A stretch of DNA of 64,000 bases, taken from the NCBI GenBank assembly GCA_023678885.1, contig CM042972.1, forward strand, positions 12,730,501-12,794,500, read 5' to 3'. Source of the stretch: Pogostemon cablin (taxonomy: Eukaryota > Streptophyta > Magnoliopsida > Lamiales > Lamiaceae). A program made the position numbers and the translations under genes. Positions 49,445 through 61,239 of the stretch are shown here, piece after piece. The notes beneath the pieces were generated by a model that did no database searches, was not told where the DNA came from, and worked only from the letters and a program-made list of their open reading frames with translations. Each line of letters begins with the position of its first letter. Positions within the stretch are counted from its first letter, which is position 1.

Positions 49445-49600
49445 TACGGGGTGACGACTCAATGCACATATACCAACTAACACAAGTTATTGGGCGACGG
49501 TTCAGTACTAAAAATATTTCAAATATACTAATACTTGTATTGAATGACGATTCAATGCACATATACCAACTAACACAAGTTATCGAATGATAGTTCGGTC
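49445..49600. repeat. ~100-bp direct repeat in the 5' LTR
   Basis: TGACGACTCAATGCACATAT, ACCAACTAACACAAGTTAT at 49452 recurs at about 49552 with small changes. Confidence 0.75.
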
Positions 49601-50091
49601 TAAAATATTTTCATTGAGTTATCGAACGACAATGTGCAAAATATTTTATTAAATGTCATATGTTACATTTTATGGTATATTTGACATGCATATTTATTTT
49701 AACTGTGCAATCATTTAAGTTAACCCATTGAGTGTATTTTAGACGATCACCCCATATTGATTTTTGGAACAAGGTTTAGAAGATGAAGAGGCCCCTGCAG
49801 ATGTCCCAAGCCCTTAGAGGATTTTATATTATGACTTATATTTTGGTATTTTGTTAGAACTTTATTTCAGATATATTATCTAAATGTACTTATTTTGGAT
49901 ATTTTAGTCTACTCAGTAAGTAGACGGTAATATGTAAAATAATCTTTATGCCACTTTTACTTTAATATATTATCGTTTTGGGGATTTTTATATTATTTCT
50001 GATGTGCATTCTTGACCCCTTTATTATTATATTGGAAATTGTATATATAGTATCGTCCCAACCCAATAGCGTAACCCAGGGCGTTACAATG

Positions 50092-50103
50092 TGGTATCAG
50101 AGC
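50092..50103 (+). promoter_or_regulatory. Primer-binding site of the Tekay-type element
   Basis: TGGTATCAGAGC, 3 nt after the LTR end. Confidence 0.85.
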
Positions 50104-51002
50104 AGTCTATATCAGACTTGCTCAAGTATCTAATTTAGCTCATAATACTACAACCCTAGAATAACTCATTCCCTTAGATTATGACATCATTATACTATAA
50201 GATTTCCTGGTGTGTTTATTTTAATATTTAGAGTTCTTTAATATTTAAATAAACTTAGAATGGATTTTGAACTTGTAAATCAGATGGACATCGATGAGAT
50301 TAATGCTCGGAGAAGGTTCAGGGCTCAACTCTGGGGGCACACAAAGAGCAAGATTTGGGAACTCACATTAGTGAGATGGCGATTCTACAACTCCAAGATG
50401 CTCAAGGCAATCGTTTAAGGAATAACTTCGGTCACTGCATCCTTTTAATTAACATTGTTCTCAAGTCATGGACCGACATTGCACTGAATCTATAAAATGA
50501 GAAGTTTGTGGTTCCGCCTGGACCCCCCATTGTGGATTATATAGCTCATAGTGCATGTTTGTTCCACACCTGACTTCTGAGTCACGTGCCACTCGTTCCT
50601 CCGAATCAGGCATTTGGATTGGAGGAGATTCCTGCTACATTAGAGGAGCCTGAGGAGCATGGGCCTGGGGTGATGGGGAAGTTGTTGATTAGAAAGACTA
50701 GTACATACTGACTTAGGCCTGTTATGACTCTTATTACAGTAGTAGCGACATGTTCCTATAGTAGGAACCTTTTTGACCCGTAAGTGGGTAGTGTGTATAT
50801 ATATGTATGTTTAGATGTCACACTTAATAGGCCCTTTAAGAGACAGTACCTTATGATGCATAATCTGTTGATATATGATTAAAATGGTGAATTTTTTAGT
50901 GCCATAATGGCACGATTGTGCGAGTATAAATATTTATATGTTTAATTATCTTATTTGTTATGTTTAATTGAAGTACTATTATAACTATAACACTTTTATC
51001 AG

Positions 51003-51990
51003 ATTATGAGTCGGAGAAGACCACAAAACCTACCTACAAATGAGAATCTTGAGATAGTGATCCAGGAGATGATTTAGTGACAATCCTTCAAAGATTGGCT
51101 CAACTATTTCACGCAAACTATACACGACCACCACCACTACCAGAACCTATTCTTAGAAATGACTCAGTCTTGGTAATTAAACAATTCCAACATTTCAATC
51201 CACCAACATTCAACGGAACGGAGGACCCATGGAAGCTGAGAAATGGTTAGGTCGTTGGACAATATTTACACCTATCTCGGTTTCACTGATGCATAGAAAA
51301 TCACTGCGCTGTTTTCCAGTTCGTGGGCCAAGAAATATCTGGTGGGAGGCTTACAGACGTACCAAGACACCTGAATAGAAGGCTAAGATGACATGGGAAG
51401 AGTTTAAGGATGTGATCATTCAAAACTACATGCCTCAGTCATACCGAGATGAAAGGAAAAGTGAATTTCTGCACTTAAAACAAAGAACAATGAGTGTTTT
51501 CCAATATGAAAGAGAATTCAATTAACTCTCCAGATTTGCCACACACCTTGTGAACACAGAGGAGAAGAAAGCTAGACAATTTGAAAAGGGATTACGGTAT
51601 GAGATCAACACTATCTTAGCATGAAAAGAGATGATGAGCTTTGCAGAGGCATTTTCCAGAGCTCAAGAAAGTGAGTCTCGATAGAAGAACAACAACAACC
51701 ACAATAAAAAGGCGATAGAGATACCTGCGAATCACAAGTGGGAGGACCGGTGATTAGAAAAGGAAATCATAAAGTTCAGAACAAGCAAATATAAATCAAA
51801 GGAGGATCAGGACCACCGCCACTCGGAACATATTCTCCCTGCCCAAAATGTGGAAAGAATAATCTTGGAGCATGCTTATATGGAACCAAAATATGCTATT
51901 GATGCTGTAAACTGTGATACACCATACTAGAATGCCCAAAGGCTAATACCGCAGGAGGATCGAGTGCTAGACTAGTACGTGCATTTCCTA
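51003..51990 (+). pseudogene. Tekay-type gag with zinc knuckle, broken
   Basis: From ATG 51003 the reading passes several frames: FNGTEDP near 51215, then WEEFKDVIIQNYMPQSYRDE and KSEFLHLKQRTMSVFQYERE (capsid, gypsy gag type). Near 51840 there is CPKCGKNNLGACLYGTKICY followed by a decayed knuckle. Several stops (for example at the ends of codons that were probably Trp or Gln) interrupt it. The 0.9 kb between the primer-binding site and this start is an untranslated leader. Confidence 0.7.
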
Positions 51991-52025
51991 TGACACAGGA
52001 AGAAATGGAAGAATAACAAAAAATA

Positions 52026-52358
52026 ATGGCAGGTATGCTATCAGTATTTGGCACACCTGCTCTTATACTTTTCGATACGGGAGCCACTCATTCATTCATA
52101 TCTGCTAAAATATATAAGAAGGTAGAGAGTAATTATGTCGAGTTAGAGAAATCTACTTTAGAGGTTAGTATACCTTCGGGAAATACTGTCCGAATTACGC
52201 AACTGTGCAAAAATGTGAAGATAAGAGCTAATGATAGAACCTTATTGGCAGACCTCTACATAATCAAGATGAAAGATTTTGATGTAATCTTAGAAATGGA
52301 TTGGCTTAGAGCTAATCATGCTATAATTAGATGTTGTGAGAAAGAAGTACAGTTCTAA
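52026..52358 (+). pseudogene. Tekay-type aspartic protease
   Basis: 110-codon open segment. FDTGATHSFIS is the retropepsin active-site motif; the second half has FDVILEMDWLRANHAII, like the usual FDVILGMDWL. The domain itself is intact, but it lies between broken frames. Confidence 0.85.
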
Positions 52359-52499
52359 CTCCCAGGAGATGAGAAGTTTACTTTTCACGGAGCGAAAGCT
52401 GGAGTAGTACCACGAGTTATATATATAACGAATGCGATCAAAATGATGAAGAAAGATGGATGCCAAGCATTCTTAGTAAGTATCGTGGAAAGTGAAGGC

Positions 52500-53465
52500 G
52501 GAAAGATGAGTTTAGAGGATGCTCCTATTATGTGGGAATATGAAGATGTGTTTTTAGAAGACTTACCAGGCTTGCCACCTGAAGGCAAGTAGAATTCACA
52601 ATCGATTTGGTACCGGGAGCAGCACCAATCTCAAAAGTACCTTATCGAATGGCACCAAAGGAGTTGCAAGAATTGAAAATCCAATTACAAGAACTCTTGG
52701 AATTGGGTTTCATACGCCCTAGTGTTTCACCCTTGGGAGCACCTGTTTTGTTCGTGAAGAAGAAAGATAGTTTGTTTAGGATGTGTATCGATTAACGATA
52801 ATTGAATAAACTTACCATTAAGAATAAGTATCCCTTGCCAAGGATTTAGTATCTATTTGATCAATTAGGCGGTGCTAGTGTGTTCTCCAGGATAGATATG
52901 AGATCGGGATATCCTCAAGTGTGAATCAAGCAAAGCGACATTTCAAAGACTGTTTTTAGAACACATTACATTATGAGTTCGTAGTGATGCTTTTGGTCTT
53001 AGCAACGCACCAACAATTTTCATGGATTTGATGAATCGTATTTTCCTATCATACTTGGACAAATTTGTGATCGTATTCATTGATGATATCTTAGTGTATT
53101 CTAGAGATCGAGAGCAACATGAAGAACAACTAAGAATCGTTCTAGAGACACTAAGAAAGAAAAGGTTGTATGCCATGTTCAATAAATGTTAGTTTTGGTT
53201 AGATAAGGTTGTCTTTCTTGGGCACATTGTGTCAGCTCGAGGAATCGAGGTGGATCCAGCCAAGGTAGAAGCAGTAGAGAAATGGAAGGCTCTTACGAAT
53301 GTGGGAGAAGTACTGAGTTTCATTGGATTGGCTGGATATTATAGAAGATTTATTAAGGGATTTTCAAAAATTGCAGGGCCCTTGACGAGATTAAATCGCA
53401 AGGAAGTTAAGTTTCGTTTGACGGAAGAGTGTGAAAAGAGTTTCAGTCTTCTTAAACAGGAATAA
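52500..53465 (+). pseudogene. Tekay-type reverse transcriptase, broken
   Basis: Recognisable pieces: LPPEGK before 52590, VPYRMAPKELQELKIQLQEL, LGAPVLFVKKKD, FSRIDMRSGY, FIDDILVYS (catalytic pair intact, about 53080) and VLSFIGLAGYYRRFIKGFSK in the last segment (53229-53465). Stops occur after RMCID (52796) and in several places to 53220. Confidence 0.82.
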
Positions 53466-53987
53466 GTCACTGCAACTGTACTGACAATTCCTGATGCAAC
53501 AGAAGGATTTATCATCTATAGTGATGCTTCAAAGTAAGAATTGAGATGTGTTCTGATACAACGTGACAAAGTAGTTGCCTATGCGCCTAGACAACTCGAG
53601 ATCCATAAACAGAACTATCCAACTAACTATTTAGAACTGGCAGCAGTGATTCATGGCCTGAAGATTTGGAGACATTATCTGTATGGAGCAAAATGCCAAA
53701 TTTATACGGATTACAAGAGTTTAAAATACTTTTTTGAACAAAACGAATTAAACATGAGGCAAAAGAAATGGTTGGAACTAGTCAAATATTACAATTGTAC
53801 AATACTGTACCATCCAGGGAAGGAAAATGTGGTAGCAGATGCTCTAAGCAGAAAAGGCAGAGGAGAATTAGTCTGCTGTATAACAAACAAAGAATTATTA
53901 GTGGTTGAGTTCTCTCGGATGAGTTTGGAAATCGTGTTACCTCCAAGTAACATTCAAGCAGTATTAACTGTGCACGTTATTGATTAA
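53466..53987 (+). pseudogene. Tekay-type RNase H
   Basis: After a stop at 53463-53465 the reading gives FIIYSDASK, then the open segment 53541-53987 with LELAAVIHGLKIWRHYLYG, IYTDYKSLKYFF, LEL...YNCTILYHPGKENVVAD and ALSRK. This is the usual gypsy RNase H set. Confidence 0.82.
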
Positions 53988-53989
53988 AC

Positions 53990-55443
53990 CCTCCCTAAGC
54001 GATAGAGTCAAGGAACTTCAAGATGGAGACGAATTTCTCAGAAAAATTATTGGGGAAGGAAAGAGATTCGCTCTCACTGACGGATAGGTACTCATCTTTG
54101 GAAAAAGATTATATGTTCCTAAAAATGAAGATCTTATAAGAGAAATTTTGTCAGAAATTCATTGTACTCCATACACGGTACATCTAGGAGGAACCAAGAT
54201 GTATCAAGACTTGAAGAATGCATTTTAGTAGAAAAATATGAAGAAGGAAATATGTTTGTTTATCCAAAGGTGCATGACTTGCCAGCAAGTGAAAGCAGAA
54301 CATCAACGACCTTCAGGACTCTTGAAGCCATTAGAGATTCCTGAGTAGAAATGGGAGCATATTACAATGAATTTCATTGCAGGACTACCAAGATCTACAC
54401 GATGAAATTAAGCTATATGGGTAATCGTAGATCGGTTGACCAAGTCAGCGCATTTTCTCCCAGTCAAAATAACTCACTGAACGGATAAGATTGCACAAAT
54501 CTATCTAGAAAAAGTTGTCAAACTACATGGTTTACCAGTTTCAATAGTTTCTGATCGAGATCCAAGATTTATATCAAAATTCTGGTACAGCTTACATAAC
54601 GCGATGAGCACGAAGCTAAAGTTTAGCATGGCATTTGACCCTCAAACCGACGGCCAGTCTAAAAGGACTATTCAAACATTAGAAGACATGTTGAGGGCAT
54701 GCGTCCTAGAATTTGGTGAAAGTTGGAAAAGATACATACCACTGATAGAGTTTGCTTACAACAACAGTTTTCAATCCACGATAGGCATGGCTCCTTACGA
54801 AGAACTTTATGGAAGGAAGTGTAGATCTCCCTTCTATTGGGATAAAGTTGGTAAAAAGAAAGTTCTAGGATCAGAGATAGTAGAAAAGACAGTGGAAGTC
54901 ATTGAAAGAATCAGAAGAAGAATTTTGACAGCACAAAATCGACAGAAGTCCTACGTTGATAAGTGACGCAAGGATTTTCAGTTCCAGGAAGGAGAAAAAG
55001 TTTTTCTCAAAATCTCATCAATGAAAGGAATTTCTCGCTTTGGAAAGAAAGAAAAACTCAAACCAAGATACATTGGGCCTTAAGAGATTTTGGAGCGAAT
55101 CAGCGAGTTAGCATACAAATTAGCTTTACTACCTGAACTAGCAGGAGTACATGATGTATTTCACCTGTCCATGCTACAAAAATATATATTTGATCCAAGC
55201 TACGTTGTTAACCACGAGATAATAGCAATCGATGACAACTTAGCGTATGAAGAATTTCCTATATCTATTCTTGACAAGAAAGTTCATAAACTAAGGAATA
55301 GTGAAGTTACATTAGTCAATGTACAATGGAGCCGACACAATGAAGAGGAAGCAACGTGGAACGCTAATACAACATACGAAATAAATATTCGAATCTACCT
55401 ATACCTGGTAAGTGAAATTTTAAGGGCAAAATTTTTATTTTAG
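53990..55443 (+). pseudogene. Tekay-type integrase and chromodomain-like C-terminus, broken
   Basis: The zinc-finger part is near 54160-54300 (CMTCQQVKAEHQ). Core pieces are WVIVDRLTKSAHFLPVK (first Asp), SIVSDRDPRFISKFW (second Asp) and MAFDPQTDGQSKRTIQTLED (Glu region altered: QSERT is expected, QSKRT is seen). The C-terminal part has FDPSYVVNHEIIAIDDN and VTLVNVQWSRHNEEEATWNA, the pattern of Tekay-type chromovirus tails, which may guide insertion into heterochromatin. Several stops, including TGA at 54964 and TAA at 55081, inactivate it. Confidence 0.82.
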
Positions 55444-55639
55444 TAGGGGTGGATGTAATACCCATATATATATATATACACACACACATACATACATACA
55501 TACATACATACTAGTATAAACCCGCGTACTACACGGGATCATTTATTTATTATTTTTATTTTTTATAATTAAAAAAATATGTGTCATGTAACGATTCAAT
55601 ATTATATTAGGGAAAAGTTTTTTTATTTTTATTAATTTT

Positions 55640-55746
55640 TTTTTTATTTTATAGCTAGACAACTTCTTTTATCAATGTAAAAAATTTATAACAAATTATA
55701 AATTTTGACTTTTGATAATGTTACATATAACTAAATCTTGGGAAAA

Positions 55747-55822
<76 letters not shown>

Positions 55823-57245
55823 ATTTTTTAAAGAATTTTGACTTTTTTTTAAATGTTACCTTATATCATAATACAATAAAAACTATTTATTACTCTCTCC
55901 ATTTCTCAAAAAAAAAAGTGTAATCACATAGGAGCAATTTTGTCTCTTTACTTTTTATATATGTAGTTGATAGTATTTCATTTTTTATTGTATTTACGTG
56001 CAATTAAGATCAAAGTATGTACCTCCAAGTAATAAATCCTTAATTTTATTGTTTCTTTAAAACATCAAATATTTCATAATAAAATTAAAATAATTCTTAT
56101 AAGTTTTATAATTAAAAAATCTCAATGTTTTTTAAACATGATTTGAAACATAATATTTAAGTAGAGTATTATTTTGTACTAATGATAATGGTTAAATATT
56201 TCTTAATTAATTATATAATAGTAATTCTATTTCCATTAATTGTTAGTTTCAAAAAATAAATTTTATAATTCATATCTAATAATTGAATAATTAAGATATA
56301 AATAAATATTAATATACCAAATTTAAAAAATTAACAAACATTTACAAATTTGATTCTAACGTTATTTGATATGAAATAATGATTGAACTTAAAGAACTTA
56401 TACTTTCGATTCTCTATATGAATTAGTTTTAAACCTCTTATTCTATAGATAAATCGATTCAAGAAAACTTGAATTGATCCTCTTTCACTTGAAGAATATT
56501 TGAATCGATACGTTAGATGTAAATCTTAAAGAATAGTTGAATTCGATTCTTAAGAATACTTGAATCGATCATCTTCCTTAAAAAATCAATTCTTATTTAA
56601 ATCGATTGTGAATAGGTAAATTGATTTAAGAAAACTTGAATTTCAAGATTCGATTCTTAAGAGGTAAATTGATTCAAGTATTCTTGAATCGATCTTCTTC
56701 CTCTTGAAGAATTGATTCATAAGAGGTAAATTGATTCAAGAATACTTGAATTGATCCACTTCCTCTTGAAGAATAATTGAATCGATTTTTTAGAAGTAGA
56801 TCAATATTTATTTGATTTGCTCTATCAAAATAAATTTTTATACTATCATAAATTAATATTCTAGAGGAACTTGAAAAAAAATCATATTCCTCTTAAAGAA
56901 TCGAATGTGTATGTTTAGAATGAATAGCCAGAAAGTCTTATTTATAGAAGAATGAATAGGCAAAAAGACTTATTTATAGGTGGGGTGAGAATGAATATTA
57001 TATGAAATATTCTTTTTTCCCTTTATATATAATTTGATTTGATGCTAATTAATTTATTTATATTAAAATATTTAGTAATTAATTAATTAATGATAAATAT
57101 ACAATAAAGAGATAAAATTGCCCTTATTTGGTTGCATGTTTTTTTGGAGACAGAGTGAGTAATAAATAATTTTCAATTGTATTATATTATAAGGTAACAT
57201 GAAATTGTCTAGATATTAAAAAAAATCTCCCTAAGCACAACCACG
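55640..57245. repeat. Large inverted duplication inside the 3' LTR
   Basis: 57100-57240 is the approximate reverse complement of 55640-55930. For example, AAATAATTTTCAATTGTATT and ATAAGGTAACAT oppose GTTACCTTATATCATAATAC and AAAAACTATTTATTACTC. The 5' LTR has the first arm (about 46180-46300) but I do not see the inverted copy there. Confidence 0.65.
56440..56800. repeat. ~62-bp tandem repeat, LTR-copy specific
   Basis: Units with AAATTGATTCAAG, TACTTGAATTGATC, CTTCCTCTTGAAGAAT recur, clearest at 56668 and 56730. Each contains a near-palindrome ATTCAAG/CTTGAAT. It lies in the loop of the inverted duplication. Confidence 0.75.
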
Positions 57246-57310
57246 TATAAGAAAAATAATATTTTTAATTAATATTTAGATATATGCTTTTTATTAAAAT
57301 TTTGTTCTAC

Positions 57311-57341
<31 letters not shown>

Positions 57342-57549
57342 TAAATTTATTACTATATATAAACAATTAAATAAATATATTTTTTACCCAATTAAGATTC
57401 ATTATTAATAATAAGAAATACATATCATTTAAAAAATATTTAATAAAGAAGTATTGAAAAATTCAAAAAAATTTAGAAAATTACACGTCATATTGGAGCG
57501 TTTTGAAGACGACACGTAAGCGAGAAAAATTTCGGCTATAGTATACTTA

Positions 57550-57550
<1 letters not shown>

Positions 57551-57602
<52 letters not shown>
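57551..57602. repeat. (AT)n microsatellite, positional equivalent of 47059-47140
   Basis: Follows ACTTAAGATATAT in both LTRs; the length differs (about 52 against 82 bp). The 3' LTR also has (AT)n at 55750-55815, equivalent to the 46113 region. Confidence 0.85.
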
Positions 57603-57605
<3 letters not shown>

Positions 57606-58350
57606 GTCATTACTCTCTGTACATACATATATAATATACTTTATTGATGTATATATGTATATATCTATACACGATACCCATATATGAAATGCTCACACAC
57701 GGCTTCTCTTGCGATTCGTCTATTTTGCAATTTTTTTATCATGTTATATATGAAAATTATTGTCTCGATGCGTAGACTCCAAATATATAATTATTTTATG
57801 AAATAGATTAATATGAGTTAGAAAAGCTCCGTCGAAGTTTTTAACCCTTTAATGACATATTTTGTTTTGGTGTGACATAGCTTTGATATTATAGGCCATT
57901 TGAAGCCCTCCTCACGAGGATGACAAACATTAGTTTTGAGTTTGGATGTGAAATGACAAAGATATAGTGAAACCCACTTTGAGTATGAAATTGCGACCCA
58001 TTTAAACTTCATTTTTCATTGGTATACATGTGATCATCGCCTTGCGAGTACTCCATAAGTACTGTTGGATTTTCAATAGGAGTTGTATAATTTTTGTTGG
58101 GTCAAAGTGTAAGAAAACTTTAGTTAAGAGAAAAGTTTAAAAGAGAATTTGATATAATGCAAGGATTTGAATGCAATTTAATATATATTTTAATAATAAT
58201 AAAAATAATAAAAATAATAACAATAATAATAATAGATGTAATAAACGAAACTTAAAATTTGAAAATATGAAAATTGGTATCTGTGCACCGCATGTACCAG
58301 ATATTTTTAATATTAAACATTATTATAATTTTATATATATATACTTTAAC

Positions 58351-58631
58351 GACAAATTCTCTTGTGAGACGTTACATATGTGAGATGGTTTGTGAGACCC
58401 CTTAAAATATGTCTATTATATAGATAAAATATGTTTAATGATGGCTAAAGTATGTTTTCAAAAGTATGAGAATTAAAATATGATATTAGGGTGTTATAAT
58501 ATGATTCATTGTTGATATACTTTAATTACAAACAAGCATATTTTACCTATATAATAAGCATACTTTAGTAATATGTCAATTCGTCTCACAACCGTCTTAC
58601 AATAAACCTGTCTCACAAGAGAGTTATTCTC
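58351..58631. mobile_element. GTGAGAC-type MITE in the 3' LTR
   Basis: Left GACAAATTCTCTTGTGAGAC, right GTCTCACAAGAGAGTTATTC. TACTTTAAC (9 bp) on both sides (58342-58350 and 58632-58640). The empty site is in the 5' LTR at 48864-48872. The 9-bp duplication suggests a Mutator-type origin. Confidence 0.9.
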
Positions 58632-59141
58632 TACTTTAACATTTCATTTATAATTATAATTATAATTATAATTTATATACTAATTTAATTTTTTATATTA
58701 AATATTAATTATAATTTTACCATTACTATTATTTTAGGTATATAATCTTTATTTAATATTCTTCTTTAATAAAATTAGTGTCATTTGTATTCATATTTTT
58801 TTTACTACGATGTATGATTAGAGTCGAAAACTATGATCATTAAATTGCTATTGTAAATTTTAATATATGTATTTCTATTTATTATTTAACGATTAATTAT
58901 TTATATTTTCTAAGGTTAATAATTAATTTACTTTTTAATTATATAATATTAGAAATTTAACTTAAGTACTAGGAATTATTATTAGAAGTAAAACTCAATT
59001 TAGTATACCCTTACAGGCATACATTGAGACCGAAGAGCAAGTCTAGTTCATCCTACTCTTTCTCTGAAAGTTCAAGGTGTGGTAATTTTCACTTAGGGCT
59101 GTTATATGTAACGAGCTGCTCATCGGCTCGGCTTGACTCAG

Positions 59142-61092
59142 TGATGAGAGTGAAAATAAGCGTGTTTTAGTGTCCAATTCAACACCTGTTTGACGAGAAT
59201 TGTTGTCTTATATTAGCACAAGTATCTTATATTCAATATATGTGAGAAAAATGTGCACTTGAGATATTTTATTGTGTTTTAGGTGGAAAAAGGGATCAAA
59301 AGTGCCAAGTTGGAGAAAAGGTGTAATTTATGTAAGGATGCTCTGAAACGCACGTCCAACTTGTGTAATTATTATGTATTTTTGTGGAGCTCTAAACTAG
59401 AAGTATGATATATGGATGGAAAGCTACAGAAGAGAGGGTCGTTTTGGCGTAAAGAACACTTAAATCGGATTCCAAATGAGAAAGTTATGATCAAAGTGGT
59501 GACGCCGCGCAAGCTGTGCTGAACAGAACGGCTGTGCCACTTTGCGTGACATTTTATATATTTAATTGTTGGTTTTTAGGAGAGTTCTTTATATGGATAG
59601 AAAACCAAGGAAGAGAGGATCACATGAATGCAAGAATTACTCAAATCGGAGGTCGAATGTGGAAGTTATGCGCGAAACGATGAGACTGAGCAAGCTTGCT
59701 CGACCAGAATTATTTTGGTCGAGCGGAAGAGGTCAAGTCGAGCAAAATGTGTAAAAACTTACAGAGAGCTTGCTCGACCATTGCTCGACTTGGAGGCTTT
59801 ATTCGACTTCTGAAGGCTTGATCGAGCAGAATGTCGCTGATGCTATTTTTGGTAGTTTCGGGTTTCTTTTACCAAATTTGGCGTATGTCTCAAGTAAAAG
59901 CCCATCCAAGGCCTATAAGGAGAACTTACAAGTATAAAAGGGGATGTAGATCACATCATTAATCATCGTAGAATCATATTGGATTGGAGAGAGACCACAA
60001 CAATACTACACCCCTCAAGGGGGATCACCCCCCAACCATCATCCACATCCTTTCCTCTGTCCATCCATCACTTTGAAGATTCGTTTGTGGAATCAAGAGG
60101 AGAACCAAGAGGAGGATTCAAAACGGAGAAGGACGTGACGACTCCCGCATCTAAGGTTTATTTCGTTTCCTAATTTATCTTGTAATTTTTCAGACATCCG
60201 AATAATATCTATCCAACACCCATGATTGTTCTTCGTAACATCATGAGCTAGAGCCTTTTTGGTAGAATTAGTGTTGTGATGGTTTTTATGAATTAATTGA
60301 ACTTTCGTGTGTATACTCCGTATGACACTACTTGTGAATTTATTTTATATATGACTGCACGTTTTTAATCTATATTCACGATCGTTTTGTGCATCTTCAA
60401 TTGGAATATAGAGTCTGAATATATATCTTGGTTGTAGATTGAGTGCGTTTACCGCTGAACAGGATTCCAAGTTATGATTCTAAGTGAGGGAATCCGATGC
60501 TTCATTAGAACTATCATATATGAATACTTATTAATTGAATTGAATTCGGGTTATTAAGTGGAATAAAGAGGATAATTTTATAGTACCTATAAAGGGAGAT
60601 CATATCGGGTTAGAGTACCAATTGGCCAGGGAAATAATTGATACTGATAGTACCTAGAAAAGGGGGTGGATTATATCTCTTGCTTCGAGGTTATTCACAC
60701 GTGTTACACGCATGTTTACTTATTTCTATAGAGTAGATATGCATGGTTTAGTGATGAGTCCATATTCCACAAGGCAGAGTCGGATCAACACACGGAAGGG
60801 AAATTAATGAGTGAAACTGGATTATCCTAGGGCTATATATTCTCCTACTTGATCCACTTTCGTAATTCTTCTAGTGTTTATTTTATTTTAATTGTTATTT
60901 TATATTTTTGTTAGTAGATTAATCATTCAATCCTCGAACGTTATTGTCTTACGTCTTAATTAATTTAGTAAATAATTAAATTGATAATACGCCGTCCTTT
61001 GGGTTCGATAATCACTTGATAGCTTGCTTAAGCTATCATTGATATCCTTAATACTTGAAGATTAATTTTGCGTGCAAAAAAAATGCGCATCA
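59142..61092 (+). repeat. 5' LTR of the plus-strand Athila-type element
   Basis: Starts TGATGAGAGTGAAAATAAG and ends AATGCGCATCA. It contains TCGA modules (about 59690-59840), a TATAAAAG box (59933-59940) and the conserved U5 end. Confidence 0.8.
59933..59940 (+). promoter_or_regulatory. TATA box of the plus-strand Athila-type LTR
   Basis: TATAAAAG after ATAAGGAGAACTTACAAG, matching 18765-18772 and the minus-strand 20482-20489. Confidence 0.65.
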
Positions 61093-61098
61093 AGTTCT

Positions 61099-61118
61099 TG
61101 GCGTTGTTGTCGGGGACG
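61099..61118 (+). promoter_or_regulatory. Primer-binding site, mutated by C-to-T changes
   Basis: TTGGCGTTGTTGTCGGGGAC against the family form TGGCGCCGTTGCCGGGGAC: three C-to-T transitions. Confidence 0.75.
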
Positions 61119-61239
61119 GCTGTTATTATTAGTTCATTATTTATAGTCGATTAAGACTTTTATTTGTGATTATTTAATTCTATCTAACCTTGAATTTTTT
61201 AAGGTACTTGTGCAATAGGAAAAGGAGAGGAAGGAAAGG

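Larger units (their letters stand above)
45840..50088 (+). repeat. 5' LTR of the Tekay-type element
   Basis: Ends GGGCGTTACA just before the primer-binding site. The start is obscured by (AT)n (45846-45919). TGTAATACC at 45476 is an alternative start that would place the 35-bp inverted repeat inside the LTR. It contains further (AT)n runs (46613-46685, 47059-47140) and two inserted DNA elements. Confidence 0.7.
45840..59095 (+). mobile_element. Tekay/Del-type Ty3/gypsy chromovirus with ~4-kb LTRs, degenerate
   Basis: Order on the plus strand: LTR (to 50088), TGGTATCAGAGC primer-binding site (50092-50103), gag, zinc knuckle, protease, RT, RNase H, integrase, chromodomain-like tail, purine tract (TAGTAGGGGTGGA) and a second LTR starting TGTAATACCC at 55454. 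The two LTRs align over 45920-49320 and 55515-59090. The 3' LTR lacks the last ~770 bp because the next element begins there. Many stops break the polyprotein. Confidence 0.82.
55454..59095 (+). repeat. 3' LTR of the Tekay-type element, truncated
   Basis: Starts TGTAATACCC after the purine tract and aligns with 45920-49320. It stops before the part equivalent to 49320-50088, where the Athila-type element begins (59142). Confidence 0.75.

Noticed and set aside
50261..51000. Possible extra gene between the primer-binding site and gag of the Tekay-type element
   Set aside because: Only short interrupted frames; the length and place fit an untranslated leader.
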